Assembly: GCA_945643635.1 (NCBI GenBank)
Contig: CALZFC010000004.1
Span: forward strand, 2,946,001-3,010,000
Direction: 5' to 3'
DNA: 64,000 bases
Source: Allodiplogaster sudhausi
Lineage: Eukaryota; Nematoda; Chromadorea; Rhabditida; Diplogasteridae
Part shown: positions 12,823-24,396 of the stretch, in pieces
Position numbering within the stretch: the stretch's first letter is position 1
Layout: every line of letters begins with the position of its first letter
Notes under the pieces: model-generated
The model's input: the letters and a program-made list of their open reading frames with translations, nothing else
What the model was told of the DNA's origin: nothing
Database searches by the model: none
Program-made: the position numbers and the translations under genes

Positions 12823-12905
12823 CTTTTACTTACAAAAGCTCCACAAAACCACGTTGCTCTTGTTCGGACAAATCTGCCCGTGCGATTGATATCGAATTAG
12901 ACAAT
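12823..12905. repeat. dispersed repeat R1, copy 2
   Basis: Second copy of the 12117 repeat with the same flanking TTACAAAAGCTCCACAAAACC. AT-rich filler without genes lies on both sides, from about 12190 to 13170. Confidence 0.45.
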
Positions 12906-13178
12906 AAAAATGAGAATATCTGGAATATAAAGATTACTTTATTAAAATAAATACAATTATTAAATGAAAAAAATATTTAACGAACAAAAAGATAATGTAC
13001 AAGGAGCTGATCGGCGACAACAAGGTATTAATAATTATTTATTTTAAACAAAGAAATATTTAGAAAATAATACTGGAAATAAACCAAATAAATGTATTGT
13101 TTGAATAGAAAATATATTTTAGCTTTAAGCAATGAAATTTATAAAAAAAAATCTATTATTTAGCTCAACACCTGCGAT

Positions 13179-13295
13179 ATGACGATTGACTCTCGCGAAA
13201 TCGCGCACTCTCAGCCAACCACGAGTTACGTCGTTAATCTGGACTCCGTTTACGAGCCCCACGTGCTATGGAAGAAGGAGCTGCCGAAAGTCGAA
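13179..13295 (+). pseudogene. ODC-like fragment: exon alpha fused directly to exon beta
   Basis: One open frame reads MTIDSREIAHS and then SYVVNLDSVYEPHVLWKKE, joining the N-terminal (alpha) and second (beta) ODC-like exons that elsewhere in the window are separated by an intron. The join loses the end of alpha and the start of beta, so it looks like a deletion rather than clean retroposition. It lies 140 bp left of the big TTAA transposon, whose right flank holds another alpha exon. Confidence 0.6.
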
Positions 13296-13433
13296 TTTTT
13301 TTTGCATTTTATTATCGTAGAATAAAGAAAGCTTCAAAAGTACGAATATTTAGGCAACGGAAGTCGACTCTATTCTTTTCATTTTCGTATGAAATGCCTT
13401 TTAACCGGCCAATTTCAAAATAAAATTAGTTAA

Positions 13434-14411
13434 GAGAGCCTCTCCGTAAGACTCGACCACCGATGTATCAAGCCCTGCCCTGGGAATTTTTTTATTTTTA
13501 AAAAAACATGGAAATCACATATCTTATACAACTCGACGAGCTCTTTAAAATGAGCATAAAATCAGTTCTGTATGTTTTTTTCCCTATGAACTACGTTACC
13601 GTAACCCTGAAAATTCATCCGACTGTAACTCCTTTAAAAGTTTGTTTTAAAAAGTTATGAAGATACCGTTCGGTAGTTTTTTATAAGCCCAAAATTTCAT
13701 CAGGAAAAGTTTTTTGTGAAAAATTTTTTTTGACCAAAATAATTGACCTCAAACTTTTTGACGAGTCATATTGAACCTTTATGGTCATTTCTACACCTCG
13801 GCTCCCTGTTCAGAAGAAAGAGCATAAAATTTGCTACAAAATAAGATCCTTTCAAAAGAAATTCGAGCGTACCAACTTTTTCTATATCTTAGGAAACGCG
13901 CGCAACGGGGGGTGAGCGTTCACTTAGGAGGGGGGGGGGGGGTGAGGAGTCGGAAATAGTTCGACCCACATTTCTGCCGCGGATAACGTTTTCGCGCAAT
14001 CACAGATATTATTCGGTAGCTCTTTGCATGCCCTTTCAATTTCATTCAAAGAAGTGTTTTGTGAAAGCTGTTTTTGGCCAAAAATAATCACCTCAAACTT
14101 TTTAACGAGTCATATTGAATCCCTACGGTCATTTCTACACCTTGGCTCCCTGGTCAGAAGAAAGAGCATAAAATTTGCTACAAATTAAGATCCTTTCAAA
14201 AGAAATTCGAGCGTACCAACTTTTGCTATATCTTAGGAAACGCGCGTAACGGGGGTCGAGCGTTCACTTAGAAGGGGGGGGGGGGGGTGAGGAGTCGGAA
14301 ATGCATAGATCCACACTCCTCGTCCGCGGCAAACGTTTTTGCGCCATCACGTTCATCCCGTTCCTTGACCATTTACATTTTATATCATTTATCTGACTTG
14401 CACAGAGCAGG
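13434..14411 (+). repeat. left terminal inverted repeat of the TTAA transposon
   Basis: Reverse complement of 19766-20725. Inside it a block of about 344 bp occurs twice in direct orientation (about 13735-13990 and 14079-14330), each ending in a run of 12-15 G followed by GTGAGGAGTCGGAAAT. The two arms differ by scattered substitutions and by the length of A/T and G runs. Confidence 0.85.
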
Positions 14412-14850
14412 GAAAATATCACAAAAATCTATTAGATCACAAGATCGAGCACGAGCATTGCTATAAGTTGAGTAACTTTCCAAATTAATTTCTACGAATT
14501 TTTTCAATTCTACAAGACACGTGCTGAACTGCCTTCATGTTTGGGTTTGAGCAGATGCAATGTGCTAAAAGATATTGCATAATAAGGTGCAACATGCATT
14601 TCTCATTCATTTCTCTTTGAGTATAATTGAATGCAATAGTTGCATAATAATCTGTATGGCAATTAGAACTGAATGATGTACAGATTCTTGCAATGAGCTG
14701 ACAATGAGGTCAAGTAGGCAGATTTTTATTGGCATGTAGAAAATGGAAAATCTTTTGTACAACGATGGATAGTAAAAATAATATTATGCAAGCAAGTCGT
14801 CAGAAAATCAAAATAAAAGAAAAAAAATTATTCCATGCCGCCAGACAACT

Positions 14851-17800
14851 TCATTTATGTTCGTCATGTTCATGGTGACTGGACTCGCCTTCTCTATTGT
14901 AGTAAAATCGCTTTGGATCAGGAGCATCATCTTCCTCGTGTATGTCGCCCTCAAACTGGTCGCGCAGCTCATCAAAGTCGTTTCCAAACATTGGCTCTGA
15001 CTTATATTCTTCTTCTATCTCTCCCTCTCCTTCGAACAGTTCATCAAGAGCATCGGTTTCTTCATCAGCGAGAGTAGGTGCTATTGTTGTTGCATCGGCT
15101 TCAATCGAATTTGTATTTCTTTTCTTTGACGCGAGATTGCTGAACATGCTGGCGATCTGCTGATAGTTGAGCAGCTCAGAAGGAGAAAACCTGAGATTCC
15201 CTTCATGGTTAACTTCGACTCGCATTTTCTTCTCGAGTTGACGTGGATCTTGCTTCCTACCGCTCCTTAGACCGTCGTTGAAAGCGTCTATGACATAGTC
15301 CTTAGAACTCTTTGGAAGTCGCGCTGAGATCTTACGTTTCCGAACTGCCCAGCCTTGTTGTAGGCGTAGCCCGGAGTCTGTTACAGCGGCAACAGATAGG
15401 ACAGCATCAGCAACTTCGCTGTAAGCCGGGTTCGGAAGCACGCTTTTGAGGCACTGCCCATACTGCCTGAGCGCATAATCACGGAATGTTAATCTCTCGG
15501 AGACAAGCTTGTGTTTGCCGAGAAGAACGTGTTTTTCAAGGTTTGAAGAGTGAAGAAACTCGGAGGTACAGGACTCCTCAGGGCACCTACAAAGATGAGC
15601 ACTACTCCCGCATGATTCGGTTGTCGGCACATCGGACACCAATGCATCTTCTGGAGCATCACATCCATCTTCTTCTTCTGCCTCTTGAAGATGACATTCT
15701 TCTTTCTCGCTCTGTCGTTTTCGTGATCCAATTTCAGCCCAGAAGACGCAGTCGGTCTTCGTATGCACGCATCCTCTTGATGATTCTTGCTCATACTCCC
15801 CCAGATTGTGCGTGACCGATTCGTAACCTATCATCTTCCCTGAGCCAATCGTTGAATACCGATAGACTTTGAAATAAGAATCGTGAAAGATGAAGGAGTT
15901 ATAATTCCGGATTCCTGCTATCTTTGATTTAGAATTAGCTCCATTGATGATATTTCCAGTGAATACCGAGACTCCGCGAAGCTGCTTGCCGTGTGTAATC
16001 CCCTCCAGAATTTCTTGAGGAGTAGTTACGTCGTTGCCTTTATCGGTGAAGTCACGAAGTTTCCGTTTGGCAAGTGCACTCATTCGGTCGCAAGGCCCTT
16101 TCCCTGCTTGAGCTTCGGAGAAGAAGTAGCCAGAGATCCTCACTCCAGAGATGCGGGAAATTTCTTTCATACTTCCTATCGTGGATGCAGCTTTGTAGCA
16201 ACCTGAATAAAAAAACGCAACTGTTTTCCATACTTGTACTCATTCTTTTTAGCTGTCAACCTGCTTGGTCGCTCCGTAGAGTGACGTGAGTGATTCCAAC
16301 TGCAGATAAGATGTGCAGTGTGTGGTTTACAATTGCCGTGACCGCCACAGTATCCTGAGAATGTAATTTTTTCTTCGTTTACTAGCATACATTATGCAAT
16401 AATTGTACTCACCTGCATTTCGCTGCCCAGAACATGGTACATCGTGTGCTGCACGTAATCACCATTTCTTCGGGCTAGTATGTGGGAAATATGCCAGGAA
16501 AATCCTCTTTTTCCGAAAAAATCAGTGGTTTTTTCTCTTGAATACATTGGTAGAAATTTCATTGCCCAATCGAGCGTAATGAGGGCGTGATTATCACGAA
16601 GTTCTTGGACAATCTTGGTTCGATCTCGTTCGCTCGCGGCGGTTCTCAATTGATGCCTCTTTAGTTCGTTTATGCCGTTGTTTATGCGGTAGATGTCATT
16701 GAGGTGTCGCTCCATATTTTGATGTTTTGCCTTCATAGCAAGCCCTCCAGTCCTTTTCGCTGCTACATCTGTTGATGTCACCAGTTCAATGACCGTCTGT
16801 TGTAAATCTCCCAGGACGATTTGCAGCGATTCACACCTGATGATGAGGTTAATGGCGTGAAATAAATAAGGTGTGAAAAGACTATACCGTTCACACAGCA
16901 TATCATGTTGGTGCAAGTTTTCTTCCTCATCGCTGAAACATTCTTCTGAGAATGCGGTATCAACCGGGTCGCTTAAAGCGTGTTTGATGCAGTGATCAGC
17001 AACTCGCGAGGCCGGTTTTATGTGAACCTACATACATATAACCTATATTAGAAACAAGGTATTTAAAAAAAACTTAAAATAATGGACCTTGTAATCCGTT
17101 CTGAGGTATTGCTTTCCCTCCAAAAGTCTCCTCTTCAGTGTGGAGTGCCAGCTCATGTCTATATCTTCACTTTGAAGCAGATCGTCTAATATGGCAAGGG
17201 CATCATCCACACCCTTAATATATGTTGTCATGAGTGTTCATAGTGTGCTATATGTTTGAAAAATTCGCTTGATGATGCTAACTTCCATAGCTTCGGCGAC
17301 GAAAAAATCTACGCCTTGTAGTGCCTTCCTTTTTGTAGCTCCACAGATCCTGATGATCCGGTACATCGATGAATCACTCAAGGAAAATGGCTCGTCGTCG
17401 TTGTCCTGCATTTCCCTACAAAGTAAATAAATATATCAGGAACAAGATACTATGATTGCAATATTCGATAAACATACGTTTTGAATAGATGTATTATCTC
17501 CGACGCTGTCTGGAGGCGCAAAGTGTTTGGATATTCAAAGGTTGTCCCATCCGATAACTTGGCCTTTCTAGTCCCGAAGGGAAGAGTTGTGGACACTTTG
17601 TAGCTGAAATTAGCTCATGGTAAATACATCTGTGTGATATACATGTGCAATATTTGCAAAAGGATGCAAAGTTATTTTAACCTGGTAAGAAACTCGATGA
17701 ACTTGTTGACACTGTGGGCGTTATATCGAGTACGCGTACGTTCAACTAGCCGTGGTGGCTCCCGTCCACGAATTGCGAGCTTCTTCGATTTTGTATAGAA

Positions 17801-19242
17801 ATATCTTGAGAGTCCGGGAAGGTAGCGTTGAATTTCTTGCAGCGAAACCGATGGTGCAATAATTGAGAGAATGTGCAATTTCTCTCCTCGCGTTGCTGCT
17901 GCATAATACTGGTCAACGATCGCTTCCATCAACGCCTCATACTTGTTGCTCCTCTCGCGTTCGTACAATCCCTCATAGCTTGACGAGATTACCATTTCTT
18001 TCAATTTCGATGGAGAATCGGGGGCAAATATGTCATACGCAACACCAAAAGCAGTGACAAGATTTTGAGCCTTTCTAAGTTGCGATCTCTCTTCCAGATC
18101 TTTGAAATCTTTCCGCCGCTCCATTTGCTTGATTCCTAGTGTGTTGAGGTAGTTGATAAAGGCTGCTTTCTTTGTCGCATCAACGACTGATTTGGTTCGT
18201 TTCATCGGAGGGGCTTCTTCCTCTGGAAAGTAGGAAGGATCATCTCCTTGGGAATGACATTGGTAGTCCTGAATGTCGGTCGTGACATCAGGTGTTCCGT
18301 AGAAGCGATTGCCCACGAGAGGAGGGCTGAATTTGAAGCCGGCTTCTTGAACAGCATGCTGGACGGCAAGCTTCTTCAACTGCTGTTTATGCGTAGCGCA
18401 GACAGCTAAAATTTCTTGTTATTCGTCAGGTTTTAGCAGAAGCTGGAAACGTACGCAGTCCTGGGTGAATAATTAAATGCTCATAGTGGAGAACCGCGTG
18501 AGCTTCATCTCTTGTCACACGTTCGTTCCTTGTCGAAATGGGGTACTTTGCTCTCGGCTCTAAACCACAAATACGTGTACGGTGTTCTAGTCGTGTTTCA
18601 AACCTATTCCATGTATGGAGGAGAATGGTGGTGGCAGCGAGCAAACTTTCCGATTATTATCTCTTCTTCGCATGTAGTGACGATACTTGTATGGATTGTC
18701 CCATTCGGTTGCAAGCTCGCTGACATGTTTTTCGCAGATCAGCCTTCTGCCGATTCCTTGTAGCTGAAATAGTCGCATATACACAGGTTTGTCTATGAAA
18801 TTTACAACCTCCGCTTCATTGTTATGATCCCACTGAAACTCTCCGGCCCCTCGGGTTAGTATCAAGTCAATCATGTTTGCTGTGCCGTAGGTGTGCTCTA
18901 GATCCTCATTTCTCAGATCGATCATTCTGTAAAAACATTTTAACTGGAAGTTATTTGTTAGTCGAACAACTCATACCTTTTAAGAGCTCCTTCACAATCT
19001 GTTGAAACCATCGAAACTTTTGCTCTCTCCTTGGTTTCCATGGCTGTTGTGCGAAGAACATTGAAATAGCAGTGCTCTTGGCTCTGCTCCTCCACCATGG
19101 TTGCATCAGCTTGAACAAAATTGACAGGATCATCGCCTCGCTTGTATCTCCCTCTTGGAGCACCATAGGCTGCTGCTAGAAGTAGCATAAATATCCCGGA
19201 GAACATTATGAACCTGTAACAAAGAAATACATATGTATGCAC
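14851..19242 (-). CDS. multi-exon DDE-type transposase with C2H2 zinc finger
   Basis: Lies inside the TTAA element, on the minus strand. Exons, approximately: 19242-18976, 18911-18600, 18409-17682, 17587-17478, 17413-17290, 17240-17087, 17027-16890, 16836-16413, 16354-16261, 16202-14851. Joins that I checked keep frame, for example GCAG|GT giving SDQAG|CYK. Candidate catalytic motifs in order: ITLDWAMKFLPMYS followed by FFGKRGFSWHIS (first Asp), HVTLRSDQAGCYKAAS (second Asp), and SEAQAGKGPCDRMSALAKR (third acidic site). A C2H2 finger CPEESC...H...H follows at about residues 205-230 of the last exon, then a basic region and a strongly acidic tail. I recall this motif set from large uncharacterised metazoan transposon proteins. 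Frame changes seem needed near 18600 and 17231, so the copy may be decaying. Superfamily not assigned. Confidence 0.7.
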
Positions 19243-19765
19243 ATAATCCTATAAAAGTAGGCAATTGATTTGAAAACATGTCGCTTGCACATAGCACAGT
19301 AGCGAAAAAATAAAGTGTTTTCATGATGGGCGTGGCATATATGTATGTACATATATGCATGTGTATAGTTGATGCAATGGATATCATTAGCACGCAGTAG
19401 ATAATTATGTAATTATTTCATCCGAATATAGGCAAAAGTAGCGACCTCTCGAATGAGAAACGCGTGTTGCATTTTATTATGCATCTTTGAACAAATTGCA
19501 TCTGCTCAAACCATATCGCGGAAAACATATCGCCCAAAAACCTCATGAGAAGTTGCATAACTTCGTGGGAATAAAATATTTTGAAAGTAACTCACTTTTT
19601 AGCAAATTTCGTCATCGTACTTGTAGTCGAAGAAAAAGCTGTGGAAAGTGAAATAGAGTAGTATAAGGACTGGCTGAAACATTTGAGCTTGTTTATACAG
19701 GTCAAAATCAAATTTACAGAAAAAAGATCCTTCAGAAATAATAAATTGTAAGAACTTTGTCCCTG

Positions 19766-20725
19766 CTCTGTGCAAGTCAGATAAATGATATAAAATGTAA
19801 ATGGTCAAGGAACGGGATGAACGTGATGGCGCGAAAACGTTTGCCGCGGACGAGGAGTGTGGATCTATGCATTTCCGACTCCTCACCCCCCCCCTCCTCC
19901 TAAGTGAACGCTCGACCCCCGTTACGCGCGTTTCCTAAGATATAGCAAAAGTTGGTACGCTCGAATTTCTTTTGAAAGGATCTTAATTTGTAGCAAATTT
20001 TATGCTCTTTCTTCTGACCAGGGAGCCAAGGTGTAGAAATGACCGTAGGGATTCAATATGACTCGTTAAAAAGTTTGAGGTGATTATTTTTGGCCAAAAA
20101 CAGCTTTCACAAAACACTTCTTTGAATGAAATTGAAAGGGCATGCAAAGAGCTACCGAATAATATCTGTGATTGCGCGAAAACGTTATCCGCGGCAGAAA
20201 TGTGGGTCGAACTATTTCCGACTCCTCACCCCCCCCGCCTCCTAAGTGAACGCTCACCCCCCGTTGCGCGCGTTTCCTAAGATATAGAAAAAGTTGGTAC
20301 GCTCGAATTTCTTTTGAAAGGATCTTATTTTGTAGCAAATTTTATGCTCTTTCTTCTGAACAGGGAGCCGAGGTGTAGAAATGACCATAAAGGTTCAATA
20401 TGACTCGTCAAAAAGTTTGAGGTCAATTATTTTGGTCAAAAAAAATGTTTCACAAAAAACTTCTCCAGATGAAATTTTGGGCTTATAAAAAACTACCGAA
20501 CGGTATCTTCATTACTTTTTAAAACAAACTTTTAAAGGAGTTACAGTCGGATGAATTTTCAGGGTTACGGTAACGTAGTTCATAGGGAAAAAACATACAG
20601 AACTGATTTTATGCTCATTTTAAAGAGCTCGTCGAGTTGTATAAGATATGTGATTTCCATGTTTTAAAAAAAAAAAAAAAAAATTCCCAGGGCAGGCCAT
20701 GATTGAGTCCTACTGAGAGGCTCTC
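19766..20725 (-). repeat. right terminal inverted repeat of the TTAA transposon
   Basis: Inverted copy of 13434-14411, with the same internal direct duplication and C-runs where the left arm has G-runs. It ends at TTAA 20726-20729. Confidence 0.85.
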
Positions 20726-20748
20726 TTAACTAGGTCAACTTCTGCGAC

Positions 20749-20805
20749 ATGTCTATTGAATCGCTCGAAATCGCCCGGACTCTCGCTGCGGACAAAACAC
20801 TTCAG
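20749..20805 (+). pseudogene. ODC-like exon alpha
   Basis: Reads MSIESLEIARTLAADKTLQ, then the GTGGTTTTAC donor context shared by the other alpha copies. It begins 20 bp after the right TTAA flank of the large transposon. No beta exon follows within 1 kb. Confidence 0.65.
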
Positions 20806-21189
20806 GTGGTTTTACTTGATTCAGATTTATTTATCTAACATTTGGAACGAATGGAATTTGGCCACTTGAGGGCATGAGAAATTTCTTCTTTTTCTCTAAT
20901 TGTAAGAAACGATTGGAGGAGAGAAGGCCGCATGAACAGGGGCCGGGGTCGGCTTAGCAGAAGCTGTGCCCGTTCAACCGGAGCGGCTCAGATGAAAGGC
21001 ATAACAGTTCCGCAAGGAGAAAGCCAAAGCTGCCAGTTCTTCTTCTATATACATGACCCTCTCTTTACATCAAAATTATAATTACCATCGAACCTTTGAT
21101 GCGCCATCGACAGAAGATGAAGACGGGTTTAACATATTTATTGAACAAAACATGGCACAGTTCACACAAATAAGCAACATGTGTGATAT

Positions 21190-21434
21190 GAAGGTATGTG
21201 AAGTGCTAGACGAAAGGTGGTAGCCAGGTCTGTGGGTTTCTATTCCTTCTCTCTCTTTCCCTCTCACCCTCCCTCTCTCTCTCTAAAACCATATTTCCCT
21301 CTCTCCTGGCCGAACAGTCGATGCTGCCGTCGTCTGCCCCTGCGGCTGTGCACAGCAGCCAATTGTGTCGCCCGGCAGAATCATGCATGGGACGCCGGCC
21401 GGTTGGCACGTCAGAAGAACATTGTCGCAGTCTG

Positions 21435-21478
<44 letters not shown>

Positions 21479-21647
21479 AGAATGAGAAAGAGAGAGGGAG
21501 AGAGATCGAGAAGAGAGCGAGAGAGAGAAGCTATAAACTGCTCCAAGAAGTGATTTCTGTTCTAACGCTGTGAGACGTCGCAGGGCGGGGCATGAGCGAA
21601 GGTGCGCGACGAAGGCGATAGTCACGAAGAGGGAGAAGAGGCGGAAC
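21190..21647 (-). CDS. small secreted cysteine-containing protein, two exons
   Basis: Exon 1 begins at ATG 21647 with MFRLFSLFVTIAFVAHLRS, a good signal peptide. An intron carrying a long GA/TC tract (21436-21540) follows, and a second exon begins after TTTCTTCAG at 21431. It can read CDNVLLTCQPAGVPCMILPG then TIGCCAQPQGQT, rich in Cys; a second frame is also open, and the exon phase was not settled. The strand agrees with the secretory start. No family recognised. The C-terminal side runs into more TC repeats near 21240-21290. Confidence 0.4.
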
Positions 21648-21839
21648 ATCTGAGAGAGGGGGGACGGATGAGAAAGAGGGAGAGAAAGGGTGAGAGAGAA
21701 AGTGAGAGGAGGAGGGAGAACGAGATAGAAAGAGAGAGAGAGAGACAGACTGTAAGCGAGAAAGGCAAAAGTTAAGAGAAACAAGTTCGCAGAAATATAT
21801 TCTTCAAATGAACTGGAAATGGTGCTTTGACTGAAAGAT

Positions 21840-22140
21840 GATCGTGTTTGGATGTCACTTTCGACTCCACGGGCGCCTTTATAGTCGGAATCGTTTGAAA
21901 GATCTCCGTGACTATTCCGAATAAAACATCGCGTCACTTTAACCGTTCAGTGTGCTTCTATTAGAACAGCTTTTTTAAGGAATAGAGACAGAGAGAAAGA
22001 GAAAGAGAGAGAGAGAGAGAGAGTGAAAGAGATAGAATGAGAGTAGGTGAGAGAGTGAAAGAGAGAGACAAAGAAAAAAAGAAAGAGAGAGAGAAAGAAA
22101 GAGGCCACTTTTTCAGCTATTCGGGAAGCGGTTTGGACCA
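21840..22140. repeat. duplicated segment S1, copy 1
   Basis: Contains GATCTCCGTGACTATTCCGA, a CGTCACTTTAACCGTTCAGT-type stretch and a GA tract ending in AGCTATTCGGGAAGCGGTTT. The same order occurs at about 59340-59640. In copy 1 it lies just upstream of the secreted-protein gene on the minus strand, so it may be an old promoter or 5' region. Confidence 0.6.
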
Positions 22141-22240
22141 TAGAAATAATACTGGAAAGAACCCAAATAAATATATCGTTTAAAAAAATAAGTTATATCT
22201 TTTAAAAATAAAATTTAAAACAAAAATTCTCTAGGTCTAC

Positions 22241-22299
22241 GTCTGCGACAAGACTCTGTCGAAATCGCGCAGACTCTCGCCACGGCCAAGACACTCCAG
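22241..22299 (+). pseudogene. ODC-like exon alpha, start codon lost
   Basis: Matches the alpha exon (TCTGCGACAAGACTCTGTCG then CGCGCAGACTCTCGCC) but ATG-ACGATT has been deleted or altered. It keeps the CCAG|GTGGTTTTAC donor. Confidence 0.6.
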
Positions 22300-22679
22300 G
22301 TGGTTTTACTGGCAATCTCATAGAAAGCATTTCTTCGGCAGGACAAATGGATTCATCACTGCTGGATATCGCAATTTTTATTCCTCAATATTTGTATCTA
22401 TGGGAAAATGGCCGTAAGAATGAAATTACACATTGAAGTGAATACTCCAATGATGCGTTTCAATTGTGAGTGAGTGCTAGTTTGTGAAAAGATTTTGAAG
22501 GAACCAAGTACGGAATGATTCTACAGTAGTACATCGAGGCCATTTTGAGAACGCGCCCTCAAATATTTGACACCTTAATTTGATTAGAGACCTTGTGAAA
22601 CAGGAGGGCGTCTAACATCTTCAAAAGAAAAAATTCATATTTCGACTGCATGTAACTTGGCGCGCGGGACCGAGAAGTC

Positions 22680-22850
22680 GAGGGAGAAGAAAAAGAAGAA
22701 GCCTACGGGCTTTCCAGTGACGCTGATTTTCCACGTGGGCCGTGCGCTGTCTCCAAAAATCAAACGCGACGACAAGTGAGCAGGCGACTTGTCAACGCGT
22801 AGAAAAGAAGACGAAGAGATGAGGAGGACATGACAATGAAGACGAAGAAG
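22680..22850 (+). repeat. dispersed repeat R2 (PVTLIFH segment)
   Basis: One frame reads KKKKKPTGFPVTLIFHVGRA then LSPKIKRDDK and a stop. Copies occur at about 25040-25160 (minus), 28510-28630 (plus) and 49670-49830 (minus). It is always near ODC-like fragments and may be a piece of the ancestral locus. No family recognised. Confidence 0.5.
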
Positions 22851-22996
22851 AAGTAAGTGACAAGAATGTTATTCAGAGTAGGACATTCAAATGGAACATT
22901 AATCATACGTATTGTTTAAAATTTTGTTACAAAGTGTATTTTAAGTTGTAAAAATAAAATTTAAAAAAAAATCAACTCTAGGTCAACGTCTGCGAC

Positions 22997-23725
22997 ATGA
23001 CGATTGATTCGCTCGAAATCGTGCAAACTCTTGCCAAGACACTCCAGGTGGTTTTACGGGCTAACTATCCTATATAAAACATTTCTGAGGCGAAGCAAAC
23101 TGATGTTGACTTGTTGTCTATGACTTTTATTACTATATAAATTCATACTTATACATATATATTTAAAAAAAATTGAGAAAAGGTTATAAGTATATTAATC
23201 TTGTTATTTCAGGACAACGACGAGTCCTTCTACGTCGTGAATCTGGAAGCTGTCTACGAGCGTCATCTGCTATGGAAGAAGGAGCTGCCGAACTTCGTGT
23301 TTTGCATTTTCTTATCGTCCCGAAATCAAACACTCAAAAATACGGATGTTCCACACTACACATTTTCTTGCTTTCGCGAGATTCCTACTAACTTTACACC
23401 TCTGAACACCCTTTCTCTCTCTCCTCCATTTTTTTGTGCATGGTGTTTTGGTGTCCACGATTTCGCATCCCACAACGCTCTTAATCGCTCACCAATTATT
23501 TCGTGCGGACACTCTGAATGCATGAAAAAAGTCTGCGCGTTATGCTGAAAAGTAATAAGCCGAGATTATAATGTTGACAAAAAGAAAAATTGGTATAAAA
23601 ATCGCAGCTTCCGACGGCGACAAGAAGGCGTTCATGTACTACATCAACGACGGCGTCCACGGATCATTCAACTGCATCCTCTTCGATCACGTCCATCCGA
23701 ATGGAAGGCCGCTCTTTGTTTGTGA
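22997..23725 (+). pseudogene. ODC-like gene fragment: exons alpha, beta, gamma
   Basis: The best-ordered ODC-like remnant on the plus strand. Alpha 22997-23047 reads MTIDSLEIVQTLAKTLQ. Beta 23213 to about 23297 follows TTTCAG and reads DNDESFYVVNLEAVYERHLL then WKKELPN, matching the start of the ODC barrel. Gamma, about 23608-23722, reads [20 protein letters not shown] then FDHVHP, the ODC substrate-binding segment near FMYYVNDGVYGSFNC. In true ODC several exons lie between beta and gamma, including the PLP-lysine exon (FYAVKCN) and the FHVGSGC exon; none is present here, so the locus cannot make an active enzyme. ODC makes putrescine from ornithine; antizyme-inhibitor-like descent cannot be excluded. 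Confidence 0.7.
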
Positions 23726-24396
23726 GGGAGAGAGGAGAAAAATACATATATGACATAGAAAAGAGAATTAGAGAGAAACGGAACATAGAGAGCGCGAGGA
23801 CAGGAGAGAGAGCGCGAGTGAGAGCGAAAGAGATAGAGAAACAGAGGGAGAGATACAGTTCGAACGATGAGATAGAATCGATTTTTAAAAAACCTGCAAT
23901 TACTTTATTATAATCAGTGGCAGTGAAACCATCGAAAATTCATTATATCTCTCAAAATAGCGATGAATGAACTATGTATGTAAATAAAGGAAACTTTTAT
24001 TTTATTTGTGCAAACCATATGAATTTTACGTTGTTTTGAGGACGTTGCCGGCGCACCGGAATATCCATGCACCACATAGGGACCGACGTGCGATTCGCTT
24101 GATTTCATTGATGTTTAATGAGTTGGTTTTTTTTCATATTTCGACGAATTTTTTTGTGGACATGAAATGTATACAACTGAATGTCATCATTTACACAAAG
24201 ACATTAAAATTTCTAAATGACAATTACGAATATGGACGTTTAGGAGGCAGTGCGATATGGGACAAATGTAAGTATTACGTATAAATGTCATCTCAGAAGA
24301 TCTCGAAAATAAAGAGTATTTTTTAAACAAATTTAAGTTTTTAGTATAAAAATATTAAACAAAATTTTATCCTATAAATACTATTATTATTGGCAG

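Larger units (their letters stand above)
13434..20725. mobile_element. 7.3-kb DNA transposon with ~970-bp terminal inverted repeats and TTAA flanks
   Basis: Both outer ends read GAGAGCCTCTC inward from a TTAA (13430-13433 and 20726-20729), consistent with a TTAA target duplication as in piggyBac or Kolobok elements. Long inverted repeats (13434-14411 and 19766-20725) enclose a multi-exon gene on the minus strand (19242-14851) with DDE-type motifs. The right flank is CTAGGTCAAC then an ODC-like alpha exon, and the left flank AAAATAAAATTAG matches the sequence usually lying before that point, so the element appears to have inserted into an ODC-like copy. Confidence 0.8.
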
